Shown here: one piece after another, positions 22,531 through 33,599 of the stretch
Position numbering within the stretch: the stretch's first letter is position 1
Layout: each line of letters opens with the position of its first letter
Assembly (NCBI RefSeq): GCF_027595985.1
Contig: NC_073304.1
Coordinates: 47,347,137 to 47,411,136 of the forward strand
Reading direction: 5' to 3'
DNA from: Sorex araneus
Lineage: Eukaryota; Chordata; Mammalia; Eulipotyphla; Soricidae
DNA length: 64,000 nucleotides
The notes under the pieces: generated by a model
Seen by the model: the letters and a program-made list of their open reading frames with translations, nothing else
Database searches by the model: none
What the model was told of the DNA's origin: nothing
Translations under genes and position numbers: made by a program

Positions 22531-23040
22531 AGGTGGTAAGAGTGTGTCATGAAAGACATATAGAGAGGTGTGGAGCTTAACCTTCGAATCTTTTCTTTAT
22601 GCGGATGAAACTGGCATCTTAGGCAGGTCACTGGAAGTAGGAGGAGGCTTGTGGTCCTAGTCCACAGTGAAAGCTTTGAGAGAAAGGCCAAGGTCAAAGC
22701 TTGAGCCCCAGAATTGCTTTGAGAGGCTGCTCTTCCTCCACCAGTCCCTAACCCCCAAGGCAATGGTATTTACAGGTGGGAGTGCTTTGGGAGGTGCTTT
22801 GGCCATGAGGGTGAATCCACGTGAATGGAGAAAATGCCCTTAAAAGTAGAATCCTGGAGAGGCCCTTCAACTCTCCACCATGTGTAAGGCATGACTGGAA
22901 GATGACCGTCTCTGAGCCAGGAAGTGGGCTCCCCAACACCACTACACTGTTTCATACTTAGTTTTTCTTTTCTCTACTTAACCGTGCTCTTGATATTCCC
23001 AGCCTGCCAAAGTATGAGACATTTCTTCCATGTTTAAGCC
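22531..23040. other. Unassigned sequence
   Basis: G/A-rich at first. No gene or repeat I can name. Confidence 0.4.
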
Positions 23041-23046
23041 ACAGTC

Positions 23047-23391
23047 TGTGGAGAGCCTCCATGGAATCGTGCTTCGTGAACACCTGTTTCTTGTTGGTTG
23101 CACTGTGCTTCGTGAACAACACCTGATGGGGAATCAGGATGTCTTGTCACGCTCACAAGTTATGGCTAGTTTATCAGCTGCAGACACTTGAGGGCAAACA
23201 GGCAGGGAGAAGTATATAAGGGGGGAAGTCACCTAGCTAGTCAGTTCTCCCTCATGCGTCCCCCTTTCCTCCTTCCTCCTCGTCCCTGTTCCTGATTTCT
23301 TCTCTAACACATGAGAAAGTTCCTGAATAAATCGCAGCCAAAAGGATCTCCGAGTTGCGTGTTTCTTCGCTGGTCGAAGCGGCGCGCGACA
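23047..23391 (+). mobile_element. Solo LTR of a class II-like endogenous retrovirus
   Basis: A 345-bp element starting TGTGGAGAGCC and ending GCGCGACA, with perfect 6-bp target duplications ACAGTC (23041-23046 and 23392-23397). U3 ends in the TATA box GTATATAAGG (about 23211-23220). AATAAA is at about 23325. The short U5 is GC-rich with clustered CpG (GGTCGAAGCGGCGCGCGACA). The 6-bp duplication and compact LTR fit class II (ERVK or IAP-like) elements. No internal viral sequence remains, so it is a product of LTR-LTR recombination. The intact duplication suggests a relatively recent insertion. Confidence 0.9.
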
Positions 23392-23397
23392 ACAGTC

Positions 23398-23506
23398 CAC
23401 ACCCTCTTTGCCCCATCTATGGTATTTTGTTTTAGTGGTCAAAATGGACCCCAAAATAAGACATTTTCCCTCCCTTTCCCTTAGTTATTGTTTTTGCAAT
23501 GGCAGG

Positions 23507-23537
<31 letters not shown>

Positions 23538-24983
23538 GATTGTGCTGCTCACACAATAGGCTTTGATGCTTTGTGGGAGTCACATATTTGGTTGTGGTAC
23601 TTGCTGGGATGCACTTGACATGTGAAACCTACAGCTCCATACCCACAAGGGGTGCTCCATACCCACAATTGAACTATACTCCATCTTTACCCCCAAATTA
23701 AAAGTTTACAGTGTAAAAATTAGATTTGAAAAATGAAATGGTATAACAATGCAGCTGACTCACAGCTGCTGACACCCCTCACTCCCAACATGAACAGTTT
23801 TGTGCCGGGAGGCAACAGCCCTTGTCTCCCATGATTTTGACAGTCATTTTATGTCCCTCATCTATAGCCCAGGTGACACCCGAATGATCATTCTGGACCT
23901 AGATCCAGACACTTATTTTCTGGGAACTTGAACTGTTCTTATCCTTGTGCCCCAATCTGCTGACTGCTAAGAATGATATGCGGGCTATTCTGCTCTAGAA
24001 ATCAGAGAGCTACTGCTCTGCTGAGTAGATAGCACAGGGGCCAGGCATGTGTCAGAATAAACGTTTTCCAACCCTTCTGGTGTAGCTCTGAGGCCCCCAA
24101 GCATCTGTGGGGTGGCCCCAGTGGTCCCTGGCTCTGCAATGCCCATGCAGGTCAGGGTCCTGGCACTTAACCATCCGGTCCCCTAAGCACTGTTGGGGAG
24201 TACTCCCCCATTCCTCACTCCTCTGACTCTCTTCCCTGGCAACTCCCAACACAGCAGTCAGGGGCATCTTTCCTCATCTGCAGGATGTTCAACTTACCTT
24301 TGCTATTCCATGAGACATGGTGTTGATGAACATAATAAATTCTCTTCCCCTGCTTTTGAAATATCAAAGTCAAAAAGACTGAAAAGGTCATTTAAAATGT
24401 TTTTAAATTTTACGTTCCTCAGACAAAACCTATTCAAAGAAAGGGAAGGGAATAGAAGGAGGGGTGGGGATAGTCACTGAAAGTTAATAATTCAAATGCC
24501 ACGCAGCCACAATTACTTATTTATGAAAACAACACATGCTTATTGTATAAGTTCAAACACTATAGAATATACCAGGAAATGAATGTTCCCCAAGAGCCCT
24601 CTCACCCAGAGATGCCTACCAGTCACATACTCTTTCAGAAATGCTACTTATGAGGTTCCTTTCAGAAATAGGAACCACCACTACACTGTTTCATACTTAG
24701 TTTTTTTCTCTACTTACCGTTATGTTATGAGCTTTTCCATGTCATCTTACTTGTTTGGCTTATTTTAAAAACTAGGCATGAGGTATAAGTATTGTGTTAT
24801 TGGTAAACGTAAGTTACCATGAAGATGCTCTTTATAAAATGTCCATCTGGACTCCTTAAACTGGTTCAAGGAGAAAAGTTGTGTGCGATAGAAAGAGGCC
24901 TGAGAAAAACACTAAACAGCAGTTCAATAATTTTAAAGATGTGTTTGACAAGCCAAATATTTAATAGAAAGTACTATCTATGA
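23398..24983. other. Mostly unassigned sequence
   Basis: Contains a (CA)n tract (23507-23535) and a possibly SINE-like GC-rich patch at about 24030-24190. No gene seen. Confidence 0.45.
23507..23535. repeat. (CA)n microsatellite
   Basis: About 14 CA units after AATGGCAGG. The following sequence may be a decayed SINE, as at two other CA tracts in the window, but this is weak. Confidence 0.9.
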
Positions 24984-25150
24984 GGGCTGAAGAGTCAGTG
25001 CAGTGGGCAAGGTATTTGCTTTGTATGTGGCTGACCACATGGCCGACTAGGGTTTGATCCCCAGCACTGCTAGGAGATCCCAGAGCATAGTGCCAGGAGA
25101 GTAAGCCCTGAGCATTGCTGGGTGTGGCCCCCAACCAAACAACAAAAACA
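24984..25150 (+). mobile_element. Class A SINE, diverged
   Basis: GAGGGCTGAAGAGTCAGTGC, GGGCAAGGTATTTGCTTTG, TGATCCCCAGCACTGC and GAGCATTGCTGGGTGTGGCC, with an A-rich tail. The head carries a small local duplication (GGCTGACCACATGGCCGAC). Confidence 0.85.
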
Positions 25151-25504
25151 GTAATTTATATCAGCTAAGTTTTTTATTTAGTCCTCTGAATAATGATAGG
25201 ATGAACATTTTAAGTAATATAAAGAATAACCACATCCTTTGAAAACAGAATACTAAAATAAGAAAAATATCCAGCAATCTCTGATGTAAAAAACCACTGA
25301 AGTTTAATTTATTGACCTATTGGTTTAGAAGCATAAGATCACACAATTAAATTTATTGTGTTATCAGAATTAAGTTTGTAGAAGATGCAAATGACATCTT
25401 TATTTGCTTATGGTCTGTAATCCTTTTGGAAGATATATTTAAAGGTAAGAAAGTTGAATGACCATAGGTTTTGGGAATTTACTACCATTAAGAATAAAAT
25501 CTAC

Positions 25505-26261
25505 CGACCACAATCCAGAGGCCAGCTAGACTACTTTTGGTCCCAGCAACTGCCTGCAGCTATGTGTCTAGACTGTGAACTAAGCCATAGCCCCATGAAG
25601 GCCGAGGAGGGGAAAGACCCTTCTTTCTAGGTTTTTTTTTCCCTTTTCGGGGAGAAGCGGTGTGTCATCCGCCATATTATGAGGACTATTAAGCAGGTAC
25701 AAACTTGGTTGTGCGGGAAGGAGGAAAAAAAAAAAACAACTTATGAACTTGAAACAGCGGGATGTGTGGACAGTCTTCTGGTCCCAGCAACTGCTTGCAG
25801 CCATGTCTCTAGACTGTGAACTAAGCCATTGCCCCATGCTGTCCCAGGAAGGGAAATGATGCAATTTCTAACATAAATCTCCCTGGACTTAATTACTAAA
25901 ATACTAAAATACAGAAATCCTAATCTTCATTTCTCATCATTCTCAGCAATGGAAAACTAATTATCAAATGCTTCCTTGTCAGTAGGGCTGTTTTTTTGGG
26001 GGGAAAACTCCAACAACAATAGCGAGTGTTGTGTTGAAATATGGAATGTAATCAAGGTAAAGAGAAAATGAAGTGAAATTTATCAGCTAAGCAGGCAGGG
26101 GTGGGAGGGGTGGGGGGTGGGAGGTATACTGGGGTTTTTGGTAGTGGAATATGGGCACTGGTGAAGGGATCGGTGTTCGAGCATTGTATAACTGAGACAT
26201 AAGCCTGAGAACTTTGTAACTTTCCACATGGTGATTCAATAAAATAAATTATTTTTTAAAG
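25505..26261 (+). mobile_element. Composite retroelement, variant module copy
   Basis: A 757-bp insertion with perfect 15-bp target duplications AAGAATAAAATCTAC (25490-25504 and 26262-26276). The 5' part repeats a module twice (about 25541 and 25780): GGTCCCAGCAACTGC, then TCTAGACTGTGAACTAAGCC and GCCCCATG. The 3' part is shared with the 3742 and 31006 copies: CAGCAATGGAAAACTAATTA, AACTCCAACAACAATAG, a G-rich tract, GGGCACTGGTGAAGGGAT and AATAAAA. The module order differs from the other copies. No coding sequence. Confidence 0.85.
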
Positions 26262-26281
26262 AAGAATAAAATCTACACCAG

Positions 26282-26342
26282 AAATTTGGCTTAGCGGTAA
26301 AGGAAATGCCTGATACACAGTAGGCCCTGTGTTTAAACTCTG
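26282..26342 (+). mobile_element. Older SINE head, split by a later SINE
   Basis: TTGGCTTAGCGGTAAAGGAA and GGCCCTGTGTTTAAACTCTG resemble the head of the (CA)n-tailed SINEs. After the inserted class B SINE it resumes at 26450 (GCACTG). Confidence 0.65.
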
Positions 26343-26436
26343 TCATATCACTGTCATCCTGTTGCTCATCGATTTGTTCAAGCGGACACCAGTAATGTCT
26401 CTCATTGAGAGACTTATTGTTACTGTTTTTTGGATA
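26343..26436 (-). mobile_element. Class B SINE fragment with clean target duplication
   Basis: 94 bp, 5'-truncated, minus strand. Its 3' end (left) reads on the minus strand GATGACAGTGATATGA, with no poly(A). Perfect 13-bp target duplications TGTTTAAACTCTG are at 26330-26342 and 26437-26449. Confidence 0.92.
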
Positions 26437-26449
26437 TGTTTAAACTCTG

Positions 26450-27159
26450 GCACTGAAAAAAATGTGTGTGTATTTATGACATATATTTTGAAGATATTGG
26501 GAATATGTGGTTGGTTACAGGCAGTTGAAAAATTTTAGGTGCTGTGTGCTATGAATTCAGGAATTATACTGTGCTGAAAAATGACAAATGTTAATTATCT
26601 GCTACTGTTCACATTATAAGACATATTATTTGCCAATTACAATTGAAAGTTGATTCATTGGGCTTGTAAATAAGGTGAACATTTGGAAATTCTAGACATG
26701 CCACTTATAATGTAGAATTGAGAACATTTTAACTAAAAACAGTAAAATAAAATCAGGCATAGTAGTAAAGCTGAGTTCAAGAGAAACTTGGAGAATGTGA
26801 ATCCGTGTTCAAAGTTCAACCAAAATTAAAAAGTCGTTCCATGTCAGTATGAATGCCAACAATAATGTTATAAAACATGTTTTCCAGAAGTCAAGAATTT
26901 TTTAGAGGAATTTGTATGAAATAACTCAAACCTTACTTAGTAAACAGAAGCTTCTAATGCAATTTAAAATAATGGATCTTCATTGCGTGCTAAATACAAA
27001 TAAAAGTCAAACATTGAGAACTTACTCATGCCAAGACTGAAGAAAAATGGAACTTGAGTAAACAAAGTTTCATTGCATGGATTATGTGAACAGTTTAAGG
27101 AAGGGATGGTGGATGATGGAAAGGAGTAGTTATGAAGACATATTATATTCTTAAAAATG
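26450..27159. other. Unassigned AT-rich sequence
   Basis: No gene or repeat recognised. Confidence 0.45.
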
Positions 27160-27515
27160 TGTTTTTTAATTGAATTACAGTGAGATAAACAGTTACAAAG
27201 TTGTTCATTATTGGGTTTCAGTCATATAATGTTCCAACACCCATCCCTTCATCAGTGTACATTTCCTATCACCAATGTACCTAGTTTTCCTCCCATCCAC
27301 TACCAGGTCTTCCCCTCTTCCTGCCTCTATAGCAGGCACTTTCCTTATCTCTATCTCTCTCTGTCTCTGGCTCTGTCTATCTCTTACTTTCTCTCCTTCT
27401 GGGCACTGTAGCTCAGTATTTGCAATACAGATACTGAAAGGTTATCATGTATGTCCCTTTACTTACTTTCAACACTCAATTCTTGTCCAGAGTAATCATT
27501 TCAAACTATTATCTG
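27160..27515 (-). mobile_element. L1 3' end, antisense
   Basis: GTTCATTATTGGGTTTCAGT, CATCCCTTCATCAGTGTACA, a (TCTC)n-like stretch and GCAATACAGATACTGAAAGG follow the antisense L1 order. Confidence 0.85.
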
Positions 27516-28089
27516 AAGACTTATTATCTGACCTTGAGGCGTTTCATTGATTTGGAGAAATAAACAGGAAACACATAGAATTGCCAAATAATTATATAAA
27601 GTAATACAAGGCTATGTATTTAGATTAGTAATGAACTATCTTGTGTGATAGGTGGTCAAGGAATATGAACCTGAGAAGATGGGATGGTTGTCGTGGGCTA
27701 GACAGAATGGGATGAAAGAAAGTCTTAACATAAAGACTGTTTCAGGAGGGAACTAGCAGGAAGGATGCCCTATAAGAGAGCAGGGAAGGGGCCACTTTAG
27801 CAGAATACACTCTTTCTTGTGGTTTTAATTCTTTATTTTATGTTTTGTGGTTTTACTTCTTATTGTAACTTCTCTACCCACTTGTCACCCTTTAAAGCTA
27901 GAGTTGAGTTCTAACCTCAGATAGCCCTAGTTCATGGAGGAACCAACATTACCTATTCTGTTTTCTTCTATTTACCCAAAGAGTAAGAACAACTTCATAT
28001 AAAACCATGATAATTTGAAACTGCAGCCATTTATTTTATGAGACCAACAACTTACCATTGGCCACCATGCCTGCATCACAATAATTTAT

Positions 28090-28760
28090 TTTAATCTCTA
28101 TATCTTAAGATCACACTGTCCTTAGGGGGTGTGGTGCTGTCAGCAAGTCAACCTGTTCCAGCAGGACAAGTACATCAGTAGCCACATAGTGCTTTCAGGC
28201 TTCCTGATAACCTCAAATTGCTGCTATGCCTCTGGCCAGACCTCAACAACTTGGACCAAGTTTCCGAAGAAATTAAATAGCCAAAAAACACCCACAAACC
28301 ACATCAGGCTCAGTGGTACAAGCTCATTTATTGGCCTTGCTTTAGAAACCCATAAATAAATCTCAAAAGAAATCAAAAGCAGCAGTTAATTTTGGACCTG
28401 TGCTTGGCTGAACAGACTGAGGTAAATCGGAGTGGGGCAGGTCAGCCTAGTGTCCACCAAAGCAGAGCTTCCAGCAACTGCTTGCTTCCACAATCCCAAA
28501 TCACTGCCATATCCCTGGCCTGACTCCGCTGCCTTGGGATGGACCTCACTGAGATGTAATCTGCTGAAAATTTGGTTATGGGGGCTTTGTGACTGAAATC
28601 TCTAGGCTTTCTTGGCATAGGGATGGGCTACCTACCCCCATCTTCCTGTACTTCCAGAAGCCTTGGAAGTCACATCCACACCCCAAAGCTGCCACCCTGT
28701 TTAAAAAGCTACTCCAGCCTTTGCCTCCCAATAAAAGTACTGAACGCCCTGAACAAACAC
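28090..28760. other. Unassigned GC-richer block with AATAAA
   Basis: More GC-rich than its flanks. It ends with TTTAAAAAGC, CCCAATAAAAGTACTGAACG and a CpG-containing end, which has the flavour of a retroelement terminus on the plus strand. No match elsewhere in the window and no coding frame. Confidence 0.35.
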
Positions 28761-28844
28761 GATGACTCTTAGTACCTGTATTTCAAACCATAATTCACAA
28801 AAGAAAAGAGAAAGAAGAAAAGTACCTGCTATTGAGGTACTTGT

Positions 28845-28998
28845 GGGGGGTTGGTGGTATTGGGGGTTGGTGGGAGGAAACGGGGGACATTATTGGTGGG
28901 AAATGTACACTGGTGGAGGAGTGGGTGTTGAATCATTGTATGACTGAAACCCAATTATAGATAGCTTTGTCATGGTCTATTTCATGGATGTTCATTAA
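28845..28998 (+). mobile_element. L1 3' end, sense
   Basis: G-rich tract, ATTATTGGTGGGAAATGTAC, GTGGAGGAGTGGGTGTTGAA, CATTGTATGACTGAAACCCA, then an A-rich tail. Confidence 0.82.
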
Positions 28999-28999
28999 A

Positions 29000-29996
29000 A
29001 AAAATTTTCAAAAAGATAATACTGTCCTTGTATATGGTTTTTAGAACTCCAGTTTTCTTCCTTTTCTCAGCACTGGCATTTCCATTTGTTTTTCACGTGT
29101 AGTGAACTGATATGTAACTGCTGACTCATGATGGTCCCTTGAGTTAGTCACTTGACCCTCTGTCCCAAGCTTCTCATCCAGGAAATTGCCAATTAATTTT
29201 TAATAAAATATCTCAGAATGATCCTGTGAAATAATCCTGTTCCAAGGACATCTAAATCTATTTAAGACTCTTTTTTCCCTTTATGAGGCCATCATCGTTT
29301 GGCTTTCCCTAGGCAATCCTGCTACTCCCTAAATGTCCTAATTGTGCAGCACTCACACTCTGGTTCCTGCTCTTCTTTATCATAGTATTAATCTTAATAC
29401 TTATACAATTTTAATACTTACATAAATCCCTTAAGGACTCTGTGTATTTTCACTCTACTGCTGTCTTTGAAATCTCTAACTGATCATCTCATCTGTCCTC
29501 CAGATGTATATCTTTCATTGTCCATAATTGGATAGGCCATTGTTTTGGTCCAAACTGAGTCAATTTTGCACACCATGCATCGCCCTCCTATCCCTGGGCT
29601 CTTGACTCTTCCCTTTCCATATTGTTGTGAATATTTGTTGATGATCCCTAAAGATTTTGTTTACTTGGAGTTGATAGTATATAGTATTTTCTCTATAGCA
29701 ATCTTTATTAGGTTATAATTTCTTTTATTAATAATATTTTTCTTTTTATTTTAAGATTTTTTTTGGCTAAGGATCAATCCTGTACATCTTTAAATCCCCA
29801 TAATTCTATATGTCTAAAAGTGGCAGGCCACTTTATAAGTATTTGTTTTGAATTTAGAAGTTTTATATATGCTTAAATACAATTATAAAGTTTTGAGCTT
29901 AATTCATTGGGATTTATTATTACTTATGAGACTGGTGATAGTTACTGGTATTATTAATTCTTATAAAAAGTATTATAGTATGCAAGTCTGTCAAAA
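29000..29996. other. Unassigned AT-rich sequence
   Basis: No gene. No repeat I can name with confidence. Confidence 0.45.
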
Positions 29997-30007
29997 CTTA
30001 CTTTTCA

Positions 30008-30190
30008 GTGTCCCTACTATCCCATCCCACCCCTTGACTCTGGGAACATTGGTGGTGGAAAATGCTCACCAGTGGAGGGATGAGTGCTCAATCATTATAT
30101 GACTAAAACTAAAAATCACGAATGTTTGTAACTGTATCTTACAGTGATTCAATAAAAAATAAAATAAATTTTAAAATATTTTAAAAAAAC
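30008..30190 (+). mobile_element. L1 3' end insertion, sense
   Basis: 183-bp truncated L1 with 11-bp target duplications CTTACTTTTCA (29997-30007 and 30191-30201). Contains GGAACATTGGTGGTGGAAAA, CAGTGGAGGGATGAGTGC and AATAAAAAATAAA. Confidence 0.88.
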
Positions 30191-30373
30191 CTTACTTTTC
30201 ATAGGGCCCATTTTTCATAGCACTAATTTGCATCTCTCCGAACAAGGATCTTGAGAACACAGTTGTAAAATGTGTGTTAGGATAGCTGATTAACTATTCA
30301 TATACGTAAATGTAAAATTTAGATCCACACAGATAAACCACACACATATGTGTATATCCATATATTTATATAT

Positions 30374-30580
30374 TTAGCACAGTGGATAAGGCATTTGCCT
30401 TGCACTTGGCCAACCTGGGTTCAATTCCTCCGTCCCTCTACGAGAGTTGGGCAAGCTACCGAGAGTATCCCTCCTGCATGGCAGAACCTGGCAAGCTACC
30501 CATGGTGTATTCAATATGCCAAAAACAGTAACAATATCTCACAATGGAGCTGTTACTGGTGTCTCTCGAGCAAATAGATG
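30374..30580 (+). mobile_element. Class B SINE
   Basis: TAGCACAGTGGATAAGGCAT, GGTTCAATTCC, GCTACCGAGAGTATCCCTCC, AATATGCCAAAAACAGTAAC, TCGAGCAAATAGATGA. It ends without poly(A). Confidence 0.9.
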
Positions 30581-30599
30581 ACCATTTCTTTCTTTTATT

Positions 30600-30765
30600 A
30601 TTTTTTGGGTGGGTCATACCTGGTGGTGTTCAAAGGCTACTCACAGTTTTGTATTTAGGGTTTACCCCCTATGGTGCTCAGGAGTTCATAGGATACTGGG
30701 AATTGAATCCTAGTCTCTTGTATCAAAGCATCCACTCAGTCCTTTGAGCTATATCTCTCTAGCAT
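30600..30765 (-). mobile_element. Class A SINE, diverged
   Basis: GGGTCATACCTGGTGGTGTT, TAGGATACTGGGAATTGAAT and TTTGAGCTATATCTCTCTAG mark a minus-strand copy, nearly abutting a class B SINE. Confidence 0.82.
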
Positions 30766-31005
30766 CTGCTTTAAACTTCTTTTTTCTGTTCCTTTCTCAC
30801 CCTCCTTTAAAACTTATAACTTTTAATTTTGAATTAATTGTACACTGCTCAAGTTTAAAAATAGTATAGTGAGTCACATATACTCCTCACTTGCCTGGAG
30901 CTTAAATAAATATTATATAATTTCAAAACCCACATATTGACAATAGTGCATACTTGTAACTAGATTACAGACCTTATTAAGTTTCATCAAATTTTATATG
31001 CATTC

Positions 31006-32136
31006 GCAGAGATCTTCTAACACATTTTGGCATTCAGCGCAGCTTCTTACAGCAATGCACTGGGACTGTGAGCTGGGCTACAACTCTGCGCTGCCCGGGG
31101 ATGGATCTTTCCTCTCCACCCTGTTTTTCTGTATGGAAAATGGTGGCGGCAGCAACATCCACGTGGCTGGAGCCACCTTCTAAGACTCCTAACCCAGAGG
31201 CATACGGTTTTTACACTTTGGGGCTCCTAGGGAATCATAGGAAGTGGGTGTAACTGGCACGCCCTCGGCCCAGATAAATCCGGAGCTAATGAGAGCGAAA
31301 CGGACGCTCTGCTCCTAAAGACTTTGATTCCAGAGATCTTCTAACACATTTTGGCATCCAGTGCAGCTTCTTACAGCAATGCACTGGGACTGTGAGATGG
31401 GCTATGCAATTTCTGGCAGAATTTTCCCTGGACTTTATACAGAAATCCAAAACCGTGTGGACGCGGTTAACATCTCTTAATTGTCAGCAATGTGAACGGT
31501 TCCTTTTTAGCAGGTCTGAATTTGGGGGGAAACTCCAAATAATAACAGTGAGTTTTTTGTTGAAATATTGAAGGTAATCAAAGTAGAAACCACTTCTCTA
31601 GACTGTGAACTAAGCAACAGCCCCACACCAGCTGAGAAGAGGAAATATCCCTCTTTCCCGGTTGTTTCCCATTTTCGGCAAGAAACACAGCGTGGCGTCC
31701 ACCATACTATGAAGCGTGGGAAGGGGGATGAGGGGGGAAACAAAAAAAAAAAGGAAAAGGAAATCGGGGAAAAAAAAGAGTTATGTACTTGGAGCAGTGG
31801 GGCTACATATCTCTTCATTCTCAGCAATGGAAAACTAATTATCAAATGCTTCCTTGGTAGTAGGGCTGTCTTTCTTGGGGGGAAACTCCAACAACAATAG
31901 TGAATGTTGTGTTGAAATATGGAATGTAATCAAGATAAAGAGAAAATGAAGTGAAATTCATCAGTTATGCATTGGGGGTGGGGGGCAGGGGCGGGAGATA
32001 TACTGGGGTTTTTGGTGGTGGAATATGGGCACTGGTGAAGGGATGGGTGTTTGAATATTGTATAACTGAGACATAAGCCTGAGAACTTTGTAACTTTCCA
32101 CATGGTGATTCAATAAAAACAAAAAACAAAACCAAA
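31006..32136 (+). mobile_element. Composite retroelement, full-length reference copy
   Basis: A 1,131-bp insertion with perfect 17-bp target duplications AAATTTTATATGCATTC (30989-31005 and 32137-32153). Module 1 (31006-31331) and module 2 (from 31332) both begin with AGAGATCTTCTAACACA, TTTTGGCATCCAG and ACAGCAATGCACTGGGACTG. Module 1 is GC-richer and has CpGs (GGCACGCCCTCGGCCCAGAT). Later parts hold a repeated AATTTGGGGGGAAACTCCAA-type block. A G-rich purine tract (about 31974-32000) leads into TGGGCACTGGTGAAGGGATG and a terminal CAATAAAAAC tail, as in the local L1. No conserved long ORF. It probably depends on L1 enzymes. An SVA-like or L1-deletion origin are both possible. Confidence 0.9.
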
Positions 32137-32804
32137 AAATTTTATATGCATTCATTTGTGGCCATGTTTAGATCAAGGTAGTTCTAGCATAGATATGCCA
32201 CAATCAGGAGAGAACTATTCTATCAGGTCAAAGGAACCCTTTGTGTTATACCTTTATAGTCATACATATCACATAGTCCCTCTTGATTCTAACCCTGCCA
32301 ACTATTAATCTATTCTTCATTTCCAAGAATAGCATAATTTTTCCATTTTGTATAAAATTTTGCCACTTTGTATAAAATCATGTATAAAATTATACACCAT
32401 GCACTGTTTTGAGACTGTTTTCATTGATCATCATATCCTTGGGGTCCACACAGGTTGTGGGAATAAATAGTCAATTCTTTTCCATTGTAGAGTAGTATCT
32501 CTGGCATGAAAGGTTGGTTTAACCACTTAGTTAATTGCAGGGTAACTATGTTGGTTTTAGTTTTTTGCATTACAAATAAAGGCACTAAGAATATTTGAAT
32601 ATTTGTTAACAAGGCTTTGAGGCAACATAAGATTACATTTACTTCAGATAAATGTATAGGAGTATAATTTCTGGGTTATATGATAAATGCATGTTTAACC
32701 TAATAAGTTCCTCAGTTCTCTTCCAGAGTGGGTGTATATTTTGCATTCTTCAATACAATGTATGAGAAGCCCAGTTTCTTCTTTTTCCTTTCTCTCTTTA
32801 TCTT

Positions 32805-32970
32805 CTTTTTGTTTGTTTGCTTTGTTTTGTGCCACACCCTGCAGTGCTCGGGGCTTATTCTTGGCTCTGTACTCAGATCCATCCTGGTGGTCTGGGATAT
32901 GGGGTGCCAGGGATCAAATCTGGGTCATGTGCAAGGCAAGCATCTTACTCTGAATAATCTCTCTACACCC
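32805..32970 (-). mobile_element. Class A SINE, diverged
   Basis: (TTTG)n left end, TGCAGTGCTCGGGGCTTATT, GGGGTGCCAGGGATCAAATC, TGTGCAAGGCAAGCATCTTA. Inserted into the old antisense L1. The frames that span it are not genes. Confidence 0.87.
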
Positions 32971-33599
32971 CTAAAAATTCAGTTTCTAAGCTGTAGAGCA
33001 AATGGTACTTTCACTTTTTTTCCATTTAGCTATTCTGGTCAAGTATATAATCAGAACTCACTGTAGTTTTAATTTGCATTTTCTGATGACTAATAATGTT
33101 CAACATCTCTTCGTGTGCTTACTTGCCATCTATTTAGCCTCCTCAGTGAAAATGTTTACTGGCATCTTTTGCCTCCTTCTACTTATATTGCTTTTTCTAC
33201 TGGCTATGTATGTCTACATTGATCAGATACATGGTTTGTAAATAATTTTCCACAATCTCTAGCTTCTATTTTCCTCTTACTAATATTTTAATAGCAAAAG
33301 TTTAATTATGTTGTAGTCAAATATATCACATTTCTCTGTTAGAAATGTGCTTTTGGGATAAAGGCCAAGATTTTACTAATTAGTCCAAGATCCTCTATAT
33401 TTTTCTATGATTTAAAATACCTTTATGATTTTATATAACATTAAAATCCATGGTAGATTTGGTATATGCATTGCATATAGATGTGGAGTTTAGGTAAAAG
33501 TTCATTTCTTAAGCCTGTGAATATCCAGTTGCTCCAATATTAGTAGATAAAAAGATCATCTTTCGCTGATGAGTCAGCTGGGAATTTACCACACTCTCT

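Noticed and set aside
24030..24190. GC-rich patch with SINE-like words
   Set aside because: Only scattered short similarities in mixed orientation. I could not fix a strand or boundaries.
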